64,000 bases of DNA from Gammaproteobacteria bacterium UBA4421 (lineage in GTDB: Bacteria > Pseudomonadota > Gammaproteobacteria > Pseudomonadales > Azotimanducaceae). The notes beneath the pieces are model-generated. The model was given only the letters and a program-made list of their open reading frames with translations. It had not been told where the DNA came from and ran no database searches. The stretch spans positions 128,234 to 192,233 of the forward strand of contig DGQF01000034.1 of NCBI GenBank assembly GCA_002389675.1, written 5' to 3'. Positions 25,472 to 32,989 of this stretch are shown in pieces; position 1 is the first letter of the stretch; every line of letters starts with the position of its first letter. Made by a program: the position numbers and the translations under genes.

Positions 25472-26248
25472 TTAGCCCGCCTGATTGCGTCCGCGATCTT
25501 GTATGGCCGCCCGTCGCGCGGCAACTTTCTCAGAGCGCACTTCTTCTTTGGAATGTGCGCGACTGGCTTCAAGTTCAATCTCTATGCCGTTTTCCAAAGT
25601 GGTTGCCCAACCCTGATCCATGATCTTTTTGATTGTTTTCCGGGTACGCCTGTCAGTGGTCGTGATGTCTCTGGCTAGCTGCCTGCAGGTAGTCATCAAC
25701 GCCTCTGCTGCCACTACTCGATTGACCAGGCCCCATGCGCAGGCAGTTTCGGCGTCCAGATAGTTTCCTGTGAGGCTCAGTTCCTTGGCTCGATTGATGC
25801 CGATTAAGCGCGGTAGGCGTTGCGATAAGCCCCAGCCAGGCACCACGCCCACCCGTGCGTGGGTGTCCGCAAATTTTGCATTTTCGCTGGCGATCAGAAA
25901 ATCACACATCAGTGCGATTTCGAAACCGCCGGTGATGGCAAATCCGTTGATCGCGCCGATAACTGGTTTGCTCATGGCGCCGATAATTTTGCTGAGATCC
26001 TCACTGGTAAGGCTGGTTTCTGCAGCAATTTCACCGCCAAGTTCCTTCAGGTCCAAGCCCACAGTAAATGCGCGGCCTGCGCCCGTTAAAATGACCACTT
26101 CAACCGCAGGATCTTGCTCCAACGCGGCGAAAACGTGCGCGATTTGGTTGCGTAGAGCCGTCGACAATGCGTTTAAGGCTTCGGGTCGATTGAGCGTTAC
26201 AGTGGCGATGTTTTCATGCTGAGTAACCAACACAAGCGGGTGTTTCAT
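25472..26248 (-). CDS. Enoyl-CoA hydratase/isomerase (crotonase) family protein
   Basis: A 258-residue crotonase-fold protein. It has the N-terminal NRPEALNALS motif, AFTVGLDLKEL and the oxyanion-hole region GAINGFAITGGFEIALMCDF, which keeps the first catalytic Glu position (Glu144 in rat hydratase). At the second Glu position (Glu164) the sequence reads ADTHARVG, without Glu. This THARVG..PGWGLS pattern occurs in an actinobacterial-type subgroup in which hydratase activity is doubtful. Acyl-CoA binding is therefore likely, but simple enoyl-CoA hydration is not assured. The gene is convergent with the glucokinase homologue and stands alone. Confidence 0.82.
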   Translation of the reverse strand: MKHPLVLVTQHENIATVTLNRPEALNALSTALRNQIAHVFAALEQDPAVEVVILTGAGRAFTVGLDLKELGGEIAAETSLTSEDLSKIIGAMSKPVIGAINGFAITGGFEIALMCDFLIASENAKFADTHARVGVVPGWGLSQRLPRLIGINRAKELSLTGNYLDAETACAWGLVNRVVAAEALMTTCRQLARDITTTDRRTRKTIKKIMDQGWATTLENGIEIELEASRAHSKEEVRSEKVAARRAAIQDRGRNQAG

Positions 26249-26352
26249 GATAGTAGGTCTCGTAAGGTGTTGTTAAAGAACCAGTCTAGCGGTGAATCTG
26301 CTTTCTTCGCAAAGCCGAACACGCTAGCATCTTACGTTTAAACGGCGGTGAT

Positions 26353-27375
26353 TTGGGGGTGAGTGTGCAATTGGCGGACTATATTGTGAGCCAAAGTTTG
26401 CAAATCAATAATCGTTGCTTGCGCTATCTGGCAGATTGGGACGTTGACCAAACTCAGATGTCCGTCAATCATGGACCTGTTCATGCAGAAGCCCATACCG
26501 CTTATGCGGAGAGCCTGCTGGCGCTAGACAGCCGTCGATTGGTCAGTTTGTGGTTGTTGATGCGGCCGGCTTGGAAGAAAAGTGGGGCGCAAACCACTGC
26601 CCATGTGGAGACTTTAAGCGTTTGTGCGCAAACACTGACTGAGGCGACGAGCACCCGCCGTCTCGCCTTGCGCCTAGCCAATTCTGCGGCGTTGGATCAG
26701 GACGCGCAGGCGATCCTGACGGTGGCCCGTAATCTGCCCGCTGAGAATCCGCCCGCTTGGGATGAATTGAATAATCTATTTGGTCAAGACAGTCATTTCT
26801 GGCGTAAGTCGCGGGGTTTTAATGTGCTCGATGATGCCGCCTTGCAGGCGCGGGTATCTCGCAGCTATCGCAAAGCTTATCGCTTACGCAATTGCCTTGG
26901 TGAAGATGTTGGTGCAGGGGAAGATCGAGCGTTTTTGGCGGTGAAGTTGCATCGTTGGGTACAACTGAGTGTTCACCAACTTGAGCTTTTGCGCTCAGGA
27001 TTGTCAGATGCGGGCCGGGCGCAATTATGGTATCTCGATAAGTTGTCCGACACGCTGCGCACGCGCGCTGATTTACAGCGACTCAAACAAGCAACAGTCT
27101 TGCTTCATATTGCGCCATCAGCGCGCACGCAGGTTGAGTTCTATGTAGATCAGCAGATTGGAAAAATGGATATGCGTATAGCTCGCCTGGTTAAAGGCGC
27201 TTTCTCTTCAAAGCCGAAATCGATGGCGCTGGCGCTAGAGCAGGCTGTAGGTGATTTAGGCCTACGTTCGGTCAGTTTGATGCAACCCGCAGGGGTGGCA
27301 GTTCGACCGGATGAGATGGCGACTCAACAGATGACGGCTGAGCAACCCAGTATGGGTTTGCCCGATCGAGAATAG
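26353..27375 (+). CDS. Uncharacterised helical protein, CHAD-like
   Basis: A protein of about 340 residues, almost entirely predicted helical, with regularly spaced Arg, Lys and His residues. The segment around residues 195-250 (AVKLHRWVQLSVHQLELLRSG, then DKLSDTLRTRADLQRL) resembles the second half of a CHAD domain, a basic helical fold that binds polyphosphate. The N-terminal half has VHAEAHTAYAESLLALDSRRL, which could be the first half. The match is by eye and weak. The start is unclear: TTG at 26353 or GTG at 26359 or 26365. It is the first gene of the long plus-strand run and ends 4 bp before the selenoprotein gene. Confidence 0.55.
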   Translation: MGVSVQLADYIVSQSLQINNRCLRYLADWDVDQTQMSVNHGPVHAEAHTAYAESLLALDSRRLVSLWLLMRPAWKKSGAQTTAHVETLSVCAQTLTEATSTRRLALRLANSAALDQDAQAILTVARNLPAENPPAWDELNNLFGQDSHFWRKSRGFNVLDDAALQARVSRSYRKAYRLRNCLGEDVGAGEDRAFLAVKLHRWVQLSVHQLELLRSGLSDAGRAQLWYLDKLSDTLRTRADLQRLKQATVLLHIAPSARTQVEFYVDQQIGKMDMRIARLVKGAFSSKPKSMALALEQAVGDLGLRSVSLMQPAGVAVRPDEMATQQMTAEQPSMGLPDRE

Positions 27376-27379
27376 CGGC

Positions 27380-27970
27380 ATGCGTGGCGACAGAGTTGTG
27401 TTGAAGCGCGGGCTTTTTATGCTGCTGACGCTAATGTGTTTCATCAAACCTGTTTGGGCGGTTGACCATGGTACATCTTGGGGCCCGGATGTAGGCACTA
27501 AGGCCGTTGAGGTGGCTGCGCATGATCAAACAGGGTCTCCCCGGATTTTGAGTGATTTGGCCGGTGAGCAGGGGCTGCTGTTGCTCCTGAGTCGCTCCGT
27601 CGTCTGGTGAAGTTATTGCAGAGACCAGTTGGTTCAATTGGCGAGGTGGCAGGAACGATTTGATCAACTTGGGGTCAATGTTGCAGGTATGACCTACGAC
27701 GGCATTTCCGGGCTTGCAAGTTTTCATGCGCAGCAACAGTTGGCCTTTCCTCTGCTGCGTGACGTAGGGGCTAAACATGTGAATGCCCTTGGGGTGCGGA
27801 ATCAGGATTACAGCGCAGGGCACCAAGCCTATGGAATACCGCATCCAGGCATTTTGCTGATTGCGCCTGATGGTATGTTGTTAGCAAAATTTGCTGAACC
27901 AGGGTTCAAGGAACGACCGAGTTTTGAACACGTTTATGAGGAAGTTGAGAAAATTGTACAACTGCGTTGA
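27380..27970 (+). CDS. Predicted periplasmic selenoprotein, peroxiredoxin/thioredoxin-like (in-frame UGA = Sec77)
   Basis: One reading frame of 196 residues is interrupted only by TGA at 27608-27610, codon 77. The N-terminal half has a signal peptide (basic start, hydrophobic FMLLTLMCF, cleavage after PVWA) and a redoxin strand LLLLLSRSVVW. After the TGA come SYC and RDQLVQLARW, giving W-U-S-Y-C, i.e. the UxxC form of a CxxC redox motif; cysteine homologues carry WCP[FY]C here. The rest continues normally as a thioredoxin fold with a GI[PH]HPG-type cis-Pro region and FPLLRDVGAKHVNALGV as in AhpC/TSA-like proteins. A hairpin fitting a bacterial SECIS follows the TGA. It is predicted to act as a periplasmic thiol oxidoreductase or peroxidase. 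Gene callers would split it into two ORFs. Confidence 0.82.
27621..27635 (+). promoter_or_regulatory. Putative bacterial SECIS element
   Basis: The RNA GAGACC-AGUU-GGUUC folds into a five-pair stem (G21-C35, A22-U34, A24-U33, C25-G32, C26-G31, numbers being the last two digits of position) with G at 27623 bulged. The loop is AGUU, so a G is in its first two positions. The loop begins 16 nt after the UGA, inside the spacing known for bacterial SECIS elements. A second short helix (UUGC 27616-27619 with GCGA 27641-27644) can extend it. Confidence 0.65.
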
Positions 27971-27977
27971 TGCTCAA

Positions 27978-28859
27978 ATGGCGGCAATACTTTTGATGGC
28001 GCGCCGGTTAGGTCGCCTCCTGATTTTGATGAGTCTGCTGGCCGGTGGCCTGGCAGGCTGTAGTGCTTTGGTGAGTTCAACGACGCAGTCGTTTGCGGAA
28101 GATCTGTCGACGGCGATTTTGGATAACGATGATTTGGAAATGATCCGCGATGGTGCGCCGGCTTATCTGATTTTGGTGGATACTCTGGTGTCCAGGTCAC
28201 CAACAGATCCCTACATGTTGCAGCAGTCAGCCAAACTGCATTCTGCCTATGCGGCCGCGTTTGTGATGGACTCGCGCAGAGCCAAGCTATTGCATGCCAA
28301 AGCTAAGCGTCAAGCCCTGGATTCGGTCTGCTACGCGTTGAAAAACAGTTGCAAGCTCGACGAGCGTCCTTATCGAGAATTTGAGGCTTGGTCCGCTCAG
28401 CTTGGTCTAAAAGATGCCCCCATTATATATAATTTGGCGGTCACCTGGGCAGGCTGGGTTCAGGCCAATAGTGATGATTTCAATGCCATTGCCGAGTTGG
28501 CGCGTGTGAAAGCGCTGATGCTGCAAATCGCGCGTCTAGACCCAGCGTACGATAATGGTGGTGTTGCGTTATATTTGGGCGTGTTGGAAACGCTTTTCCC
28601 TCCTGCCATGGGGGGTAAGCCCGAGGTGGGAAGGCAATACTTTGAACAAGCGATAGCGGCATCTCAGGGTAGAAATTTGATGGCTAAGGTCATGTTTGCA
28701 GAGCAGTACGCTCGCTTGGTGTTCAACCGAACACTGCATGATGAATTATTGGAACAAGTCAGTGGGGCGCCTGCGCGTGCAGAGGGTTTGACGCTGATGA
28801 ACACGGTGGCTAAAGAACAGGCTCAGCGCCTTTTGGATTCTGCGGATGATTATTTCTAG
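27978..28859 (+). CDS. tatT: TRAP transporter-associated TatT lipoprotein
   Basis: A 293-residue lipoprotein (signal RRLGRLLILMSLLAGGLAGC, Cys at about residue 28) whose mature part is all-helical with TPR-like repeats. It matches the TatT family, described in Treponema pallidum as a trimeric TPR protein that binds the TRAP substrate-binding protein. The YFEQAIAASQGRNLMAKVMFAEQYA segment near the C-terminus is typical of the family. The frame is open upstream to 27891, but the ATG at 27978, 7 bp after the selenoprotein stop, gives the proper signal peptide. It overlaps dctP by 14 bp. It should act in the periplasm with the DctP protein as part of a TPR-associated TRAP transporter. Confidence 0.85.
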   Translation: MAAILLMARRLGRLLILMSLLAGGLAGCSALVSSTTQSFAEDLSTAILDNDDLEMIRDGAPAYLILVDTLVSRSPTDPYMLQQSAKLHSAYAAAFVMDSRRAKLLHAKAKRQALDSVCYALKNSCKLDERPYREFEAWSAQLGLKDAPIIYNLAVTWAGWVQANSDDFNAIAELARVKALMLQIARLDPAYDNGGVALYLGVLETLFPPAMGGKPEVGRQYFEQAIAASQGRNLMAKVMFAEQYARLVFNRTLHDELLEQVSGAPARAEGLTLMNTVAKEQAQRLLDSADDYF

Positions 28860-29853
28860 ATACGTTTGGGCCAGCTTGGCGGTTTTGCTGCTGATTTCAA
28901 GTTGGGGTGCACACGCAGCGACTTTAAAAATAGCGACGATCTCGCCCGAGGGGTCTGCTTGGATGGCCGCTCTGCGAGAACATGGCAAAGCCATCGAGCA
29001 ACGCACAGATGGCGCGGTGAAGCTCAAGTTTTACCCTGGCGGGGTGATGGGGGATGACAAAGCGGTCTTGCGCAAAATTCGAGTGGGGCAGCTGCACGGC
29101 GCTGTATTGACAGCGGGGGGCATGCTGCAAAATTACCCGGATATTTCGCTGTATAACCTGCCGATGATGTTTCGCAGTAACGCAGAAATCGACTATGTGC
29201 GTCAGACGATGGACGCAGATTTGATGCAGGGTTTGCGTGCGCAAAAATTTGTTGGATTTGGTTTGGCTGAGGTTGGTTTTGCCTATCCGATGACACAGGT
29301 ACCCGCGACCAGCGTGCAACAGATGCGGGAATTAAAGGTGTGGACCCCAGATAACGATTTAGGGTCATTACATGCGTTCAACGCATTTGACGTGTCGCCT
29401 ATTCCCTTGCCTATGTCTGATGTACTGGCGGGTTTGCAAACGGGTCTGATCAATAGTGTGGCGTCACCACCGATTGGCACCATCGCGCTGCAGTGGCATA
29501 CGCAGGTTCAATACGGTCTTGAACTGCCGCTGCTGTATGTTTACGGTTTGTGCGTTATGGCGGAACGACCTTTTGAAAAACTGACGCCAGAACATCAGGC
29601 TATCGTTGAGCAGGAGCTCAGTCTAGCGGTGCAACGGGTTGATGAATCCTCACGTCGAGACCACGAAAGTGCTAAGTCAGCCTTGGTTAAGCAAGGTATT
29701 GTTTGGCAATCGCCCAGTGAAGGTGAGCTTCAAGAGTGGCTTAATCTCGCCGAGATAGCCCGTCAGAAGCTGATTGATACCAACTATGTGTCTGCCCCCA
29801 TCTATCAGAAAACACTTGATTTACTGAGCGAGTATCGGTCCGCAGGTGATTAG
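28846..29853 (+). CDS. dctP: TRAP transporter substrate-binding protein, DctP family (TatP-like)
   Basis: A 335-residue periplasmic binding protein with a signal peptide ending at GAHA. The mature protein starts with ATLKIATISPEGSAW and has the FYPGGVMGDDKAVLRKIRVGQLHG region of DctP proteins. The Arg that contacts the substrate carboxylate in classical DctP/SiaP proteins (context LK.RVP) is replaced: the sequence reads ELKVWTPDND with Trp at residue 166. That change is expected in TatT-partner proteins that bind hydrophobic rather than carboxylate ligands. Genes for TatT before and DctQ/DctM after overlap it by 14 and 8 bp. Confidence 0.9.
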   Translation: MIISRYVWASLAVLLLISSWGAHAATLKIATISPEGSAWMAALREHGKAIEQRTDGAVKLKFYPGGVMGDDKAVLRKIRVGQLHGAVLTAGGMLQNYPDISLYNLPMMFRSNAEIDYVRQTMDADLMQGLRAQKFVGFGLAEVGFAYPMTQVPATSVQQMRELKVWTPDNDLGSLHAFNAFDVSPIPLPMSDVLAGLQTGLINSVASPPIGTIALQWHTQVQYGLELPLLYVYGLCVMAERPFEKLTPEHQAIVEQELSLAVQRVDESSRRDHESAKSALVKQGIVWQSPSEGELQEWLNLAEIARQKLIDTNYVSAPIYQKTLDLLSEYRSAGD

Positions 29854-30316
29854 CCGGCTGATCAACCTGGTGCTGCGTATCGAAGACGCGCTGCTGGCTG
29901 TTTTACTGACGGCCATGATTGGTATTGCTGCGGGTCAGGTGCTTTTGCGCAATCTCTTTGATGATGGTTTTTTCTGGGGGGACAGCGCGGTGCGTGTCGC
30001 TGTGCTGTGGATTGCCATGTTGGGTGCAATGGTGGCCTCTAGGCGGGACGAACATATTCGGATTGATATTGCCGGTCGTTATTTACCTGAAACCTTGAAA
30101 AAGTATGTGGATCGCCTGGTCTGTCTTGCTACCTGTGTTCTGCTCATGATTTTTACTTGGCACAGTATTGATTTTGTGCGCTATGAATATGAAGACGGTA
30201 CCCTGGCGTTTGCTTTTGTGCCCGCCTGGCTCTGTGAGGTCATCATACCCGTGGGAGCGGGCGTGATGAGTCTACGTTATGGTCTCTTGGCCGTTAGGCG
30301 GCGGCAACCCACATGA
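29846..30316 (+). CDS. dctQ: TRAP transporter small permease, DctQ
   Basis: A 156-residue four-helix membrane protein, the small membrane subunit of a TRAP transporter. It contains the family pattern R.....FFWGDSAVRVAVLWIAMLGAMVASRRDEHIRID, in which the acidic and Arg residues lie at the membrane edge. Start is GTG within the end of dctP (8-bp overlap), and its TGA overlaps the dctM ATG by 4 bp. Together with DctM it forms the sodium-coupled permease. Confidence 0.9.
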   Translation: MISRLINLVLRIEDALLAVLLTAMIGIAAGQVLLRNLFDDGFFWGDSAVRVAVLWIAMLGAMVASRRDEHIRIDIAGRYLPETLKKYVDRLVCLATCVLLMIFTWHSIDFVRYEYEDGTLAFAFVPAWLCEVIIPVGAGVMSLRYGLLAVRRRQPT

Positions 30317-31593
30317 TTGTGCTGGGTGTGGCTCTATTAGTGCTTTTGGCGATAGCCGGAACGCCGCTGTTCGCCGTGCTGCTAGGGGCAGCGATGCTGG
30401 GTTTCTACAGCGCAGATATAGACTTGGCGATTATTGCAATTGAGCTGTATCGCATTGTCGATACCCCTTTATTGGTTGCATTACCATTATTCACCTTCAG
30501 CGGATACTTGCTCAGTGCGGCAAAAACCTCTGAGCGTTTGGTTGACTTGGTGCAGAGTATGTTCGGCTGGTTACCCAGCGGCTTGGCCATCGTCGGGTTT
30601 GTCACTTGTGCGGTATTTACGGCGTTGACCGGTGCCTCGGGAGTGACCATTGTAGCGCTCGGTGCGCTGCTCCTGCCGGCTTTGAAACAAGCAGGATTTT
30701 CCGAGCGCTACAGCATGGGTTTGATTACATCATCGGGCAGTTTGGGTTTGCTTTTGGTGCCGTCTGTGCCGCTTATTTTGTACGGCATCATTGCCCAGCA
30801 GATAGGGGTGGGTGAGCCTTTTACCATCGTCGACTTGTTTATAGCGGGTGTTTTGCCGCTGCTGCTGATGCTTGGTTTGTTGACCGCTTGGACGTTGTGG
30901 GTCCACCGGGGTGGGGTTATTCCTCGAACGCGTTTCACTTGGCCGAAGGTGAGAAAATCATTGATTGCCGCGCGCTGGGAGTTGCCTCTACCGTTTATTG
31001 TTTTGGGCGGCGTGTTTACCGGCGTATTTGCGGTTTCTGAAGCGGCGGCTGTTACGGCGCTGTATGTTCTCATTGCTGAGGTGGTCCTTTACCGAGAAAT
31101 AAAGATCTCGCAGGTGCCTAAAATCATGGTTTCATCTATGACAATGGTCGGCGGCATATTGCTGATTTTGGGTATTGCATTGGCATTTACCAACTTTTTA
31201 GTGGACGCTGAAGTCCCGCAGTATTTGTTTGAGTTGATGCAGCGATATATCTCAAGTCCGCTTGGGTTTTTGCTGTTTTTAAACATTTTGCTTTTGTTTC
31301 TTGGGGCCATACTGGATATTTTCTCGGCGATTGTGATTATGGTGCCACTGTTGTTACCCGTTGCAGCCAGCTATGGTATCCACCCTGTACATTTGGGGAT
31401 TGTCTTTTTGGCCAATATGCAGATTGGGTATTTCACGCCGCCGGTGGGTATGAATTTATTTATTGCCAGTTATCGGTTCGATAAGCCGTTGTTAGAGCTT
31501 TATCGAGCGGCATGGCCGTTTATGGTGGTCCTGTTGGTGGCTTTGGGTGTCATTACTTATGTGCCGGCGTTGAGTTTATGGTTGATTCAATAG
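30313..31593 (+). CDS. dctM: TRAP transporter large permease, DctM
   Basis: A 426-residue transporter subunit with about twelve hydrophobic segments, including the family motifs LVALPLFTFSGYLLSAAKTSERL, GLITSSGSLGLLLVPSVPLILYGIIA with the conserved SxSxxxxxP substrate/ion region, and the C-terminal repeat NMQIGYFTPPVGMNLFIA. The two-fold repeat expected for elevator-type transporters is complete. It overlaps dctQ by 4 bp. Probably driven by a sodium gradient, as in characterised TRAP systems. Confidence 0.93.
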   Translation: MIVLGVALLVLLAIAGTPLFAVLLGAAMLGFYSADIDLAIIAIELYRIVDTPLLVALPLFTFSGYLLSAAKTSERLVDLVQSMFGWLPSGLAIVGFVTCAVFTALTGASGVTIVALGALLLPALKQAGFSERYSMGLITSSGSLGLLLVPSVPLILYGIIAQQIGVGEPFTIVDLFIAGVLPLLLMLGLLTAWTLWVHRGGVIPRTRFTWPKVRKSLIAARWELPLPFIVLGGVFTGVFAVSEAAAVTALYVLIAEVVLYREIKISQVPKIMVSSMTMVGGILLILGIALAFTNFLVDAEVPQYLFELMQRYISSPLGFLLFLNILLLFLGAILDIFSAIVIMVPLLLPVAASYGIHPVHLGIVFLANMQIGYFTPPVGMNLFIASYRFDKPLLELYRAAWPFMVVLLVALGVITYVPALSLWLIQ

Positions 31594-32225
31594 GGGTCGA
31601 GAGCCAAGATCGGCTGTCCCCCGGGGTGTCGCGGGTGAGGGTTTTTCTGTTCATAGGCCTGATCTGTTTAAGTGTGGTTTGGATAGGAAGTGCGCGTGCG
31701 GAATCATCGCCTGCGGCGATTGCACAAGGCACAGTTGACCAGTTTCATGCCGCGTTAAACGCTGCCATCGAGATTGATAAGCACCGCGATCGCGAGTCTG
31801 CTTTATTGCCGGTAGTTCAGGGCCTGTTTGATGTGCCGCGTATCGCAGCGATTAGTCTTGGGCGTACTTGGCGGAAACTCGATGGCGGGCAAAAAGACGA
31901 ATTTGTGCAGCTGTTGACGCAACTGATCGCGGCAACTTATGCAGGCCGTTTTTCTTCGGCAAGCGATCTTGAGTTTGATGTTGAAGAGGTGGCGGCGGTA
32001 AAACAAGGCCATGTCGTGCGCACTCAACTGCGCCGTGATGAGGGCAAGGATGTTTCGTTAGACTACCTTTTGCACGATGGGCGAATTTTCAACGTGATTG
32101 CCGATGGCGTGAGTGATTTGTCGTTGCGACGAGCGGATTACAACAGCATTATCAAAAATGAAGGGTATGTGCAGCTCACGGTTTACGTCCGAGCAAAGTT
32201 AACTCAGGCCAGAGATTTGCCGTGA
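31578..32225 (+). CDS. mlaC: MlaC/Ttg2D-family periplasmic lipid-binding protein
   Basis: A periplasmic protein of about 195 mature residues of the MlaC (toluene-tolerance Ttg2D, also HpnM) family, which carries phospholipids or hopanoid-like lipids across the periplasm. Visible are LLPVVQGLFDVPRIAAISLGRTWRKL, FVQLLTQLIAATYAGRF and the late YLLHDGRIFNVIADGVSDLSLRRADYNSIIKNEGY, cited here as family segments. The signal peptide is FLFIGLICLSVVWIGSARA. Starts at 31578 (ATG, overlapping dctM by 16 bp) or 31635 (GTG) are both possible. The gene overlaps mlaA by 4 bp. Genes for the MlaFEDB inner-membrane ABC complex are not nearby. Confidence 0.87.
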   Translation: MVDSIGVESQDRLSPGVSRVRVFLFIGLICLSVVWIGSARAESSPAAIAQGTVDQFHAALNAAIEIDKHRDRESALLPVVQGLFDVPRIAAISLGRTWRKLDGGQKDEFVQLLTQLIAATYAGRFSSASDLEFDVEEVAAVKQGHVVRTQLRRDEGKDVSLDYLLHDGRIFNVIADGVSDLSLRRADYNSIIKNEGYVQLTVYVRAKLTQARDLP

Positions 32226-32989
32226 GATGCAGAGCGATAGTTTTGCTGATGGGCGGGCTGCTCTTAAGTGCATGTTCCACACTAGAGGGTCCAGCATATG
32301 GTGTTTATGACCCGTATGAGTCGTCTAACCGCACCCTCTATGACGTGACGGACACGGTCGATCAAGCGGTAATGATACCTGTGGCAAAGGGATATGACGT
32401 GGTTGTGCCCAATGCCCTGCAGCAGGGAGTGCTCAACGTATTTCAAAATCTGCGTGGTGTAGGCAGTGGTATAAATGGATTTTTACAAGGCAAACCCAAA
32501 GCAGGTCTGACCGATTTGACCCGCGTCGTGATTAATTCTACGTTTGGCGTTGGTGGCCTATTTGACCTTGCGTCGCGGGCCGGCCTGCAGAATCAAGATG
32601 AAGATTTTGGCCAAACTTTGGCCGTTTGGGGGGTGAAGCGATCACGTTATATCTACTTTCCGTTTTTGGGTCCTTCCACGATTCGAGATCTACCCTCGGC
32701 CCTTTTTCGCGGTGCGGTGCCTGGCCTGATATTAGGCCGCTCATACCATTGGAGCGTTACCGTAGTGGATGTTGTCAGTAGTCGTGCAAATTTGCTGACA
32801 GCAACAGGTGTGCGTGATGCCAGCGCGATTGACCCCTACGCGTTCACTCGAGATGCTTTTTACCAGAGACGGCAATTTCAGATCTACGACGGAAGTCCGC
32901 CGCTGGATGCTTTTTTTGACGATTTTGAGGACCTTGATGGGTTTGATGAGCCCTACGAGGAACAAGAGTCTGCGGCATTAGATGAATAG
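32222..32989 (+). CDS. mlaA: MlaA/VacJ-family outer-membrane lipoprotein
   Basis: A 255-residue lipoprotein (signal with lipobox LLSAC, Cys at about 18). The mature part begins with YDPYESSNRTLYDVTDTVD and contains NVFQNLRGVGSGINGFLQG, RVVINSTFGVGGLFDLASRAG, DFGQTLAVWGV and YIYFPFLGPSTIRD, which define MlaA. In E. coli, MlaA with a porin removes phospholipid from the outer leaflet of the outer membrane and passes it to MlaC. The C-terminus is unusually acidic (DAFFDDFEDLDGFDEPYEEQE). The start is GTG, overlapping the MlaC stop by 4 bp; its TAG overlaps the next ATG. Confidence 0.94.
   Translation: MRCRAIVLLMGGLLLSACSTLEGPAYGVYDPYESSNRTLYDVTDTVDQAVMIPVAKGYDVVVPNALQQGVLNVFQNLRGVGSGINGFLQGKPKAGLTDLTRVVINSTFGVGGLFDLASRAGLQNQDEDFGQTLAVWGVKRSRYIYFPFLGPSTIRDLPSALFRGAVPGLILGRSYHWSVTVVDVVSSRANLLTATGVRDASAIDPYAFTRDAFYQRRQFQIYDGSPPLDAFFDDFEDLDGFDEPYEEQESAALDE

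Noticed and set aside
27380..27970. Reading the thioredoxin-like gene as a pseudogene or as two separate ORFs
   Set aside because: The frame is open and family-like on both sides, the only stop is a UGA at the redox-active position, the second part has no sensible start or ribosome-binding site, and a SECIS-like hairpin follows.
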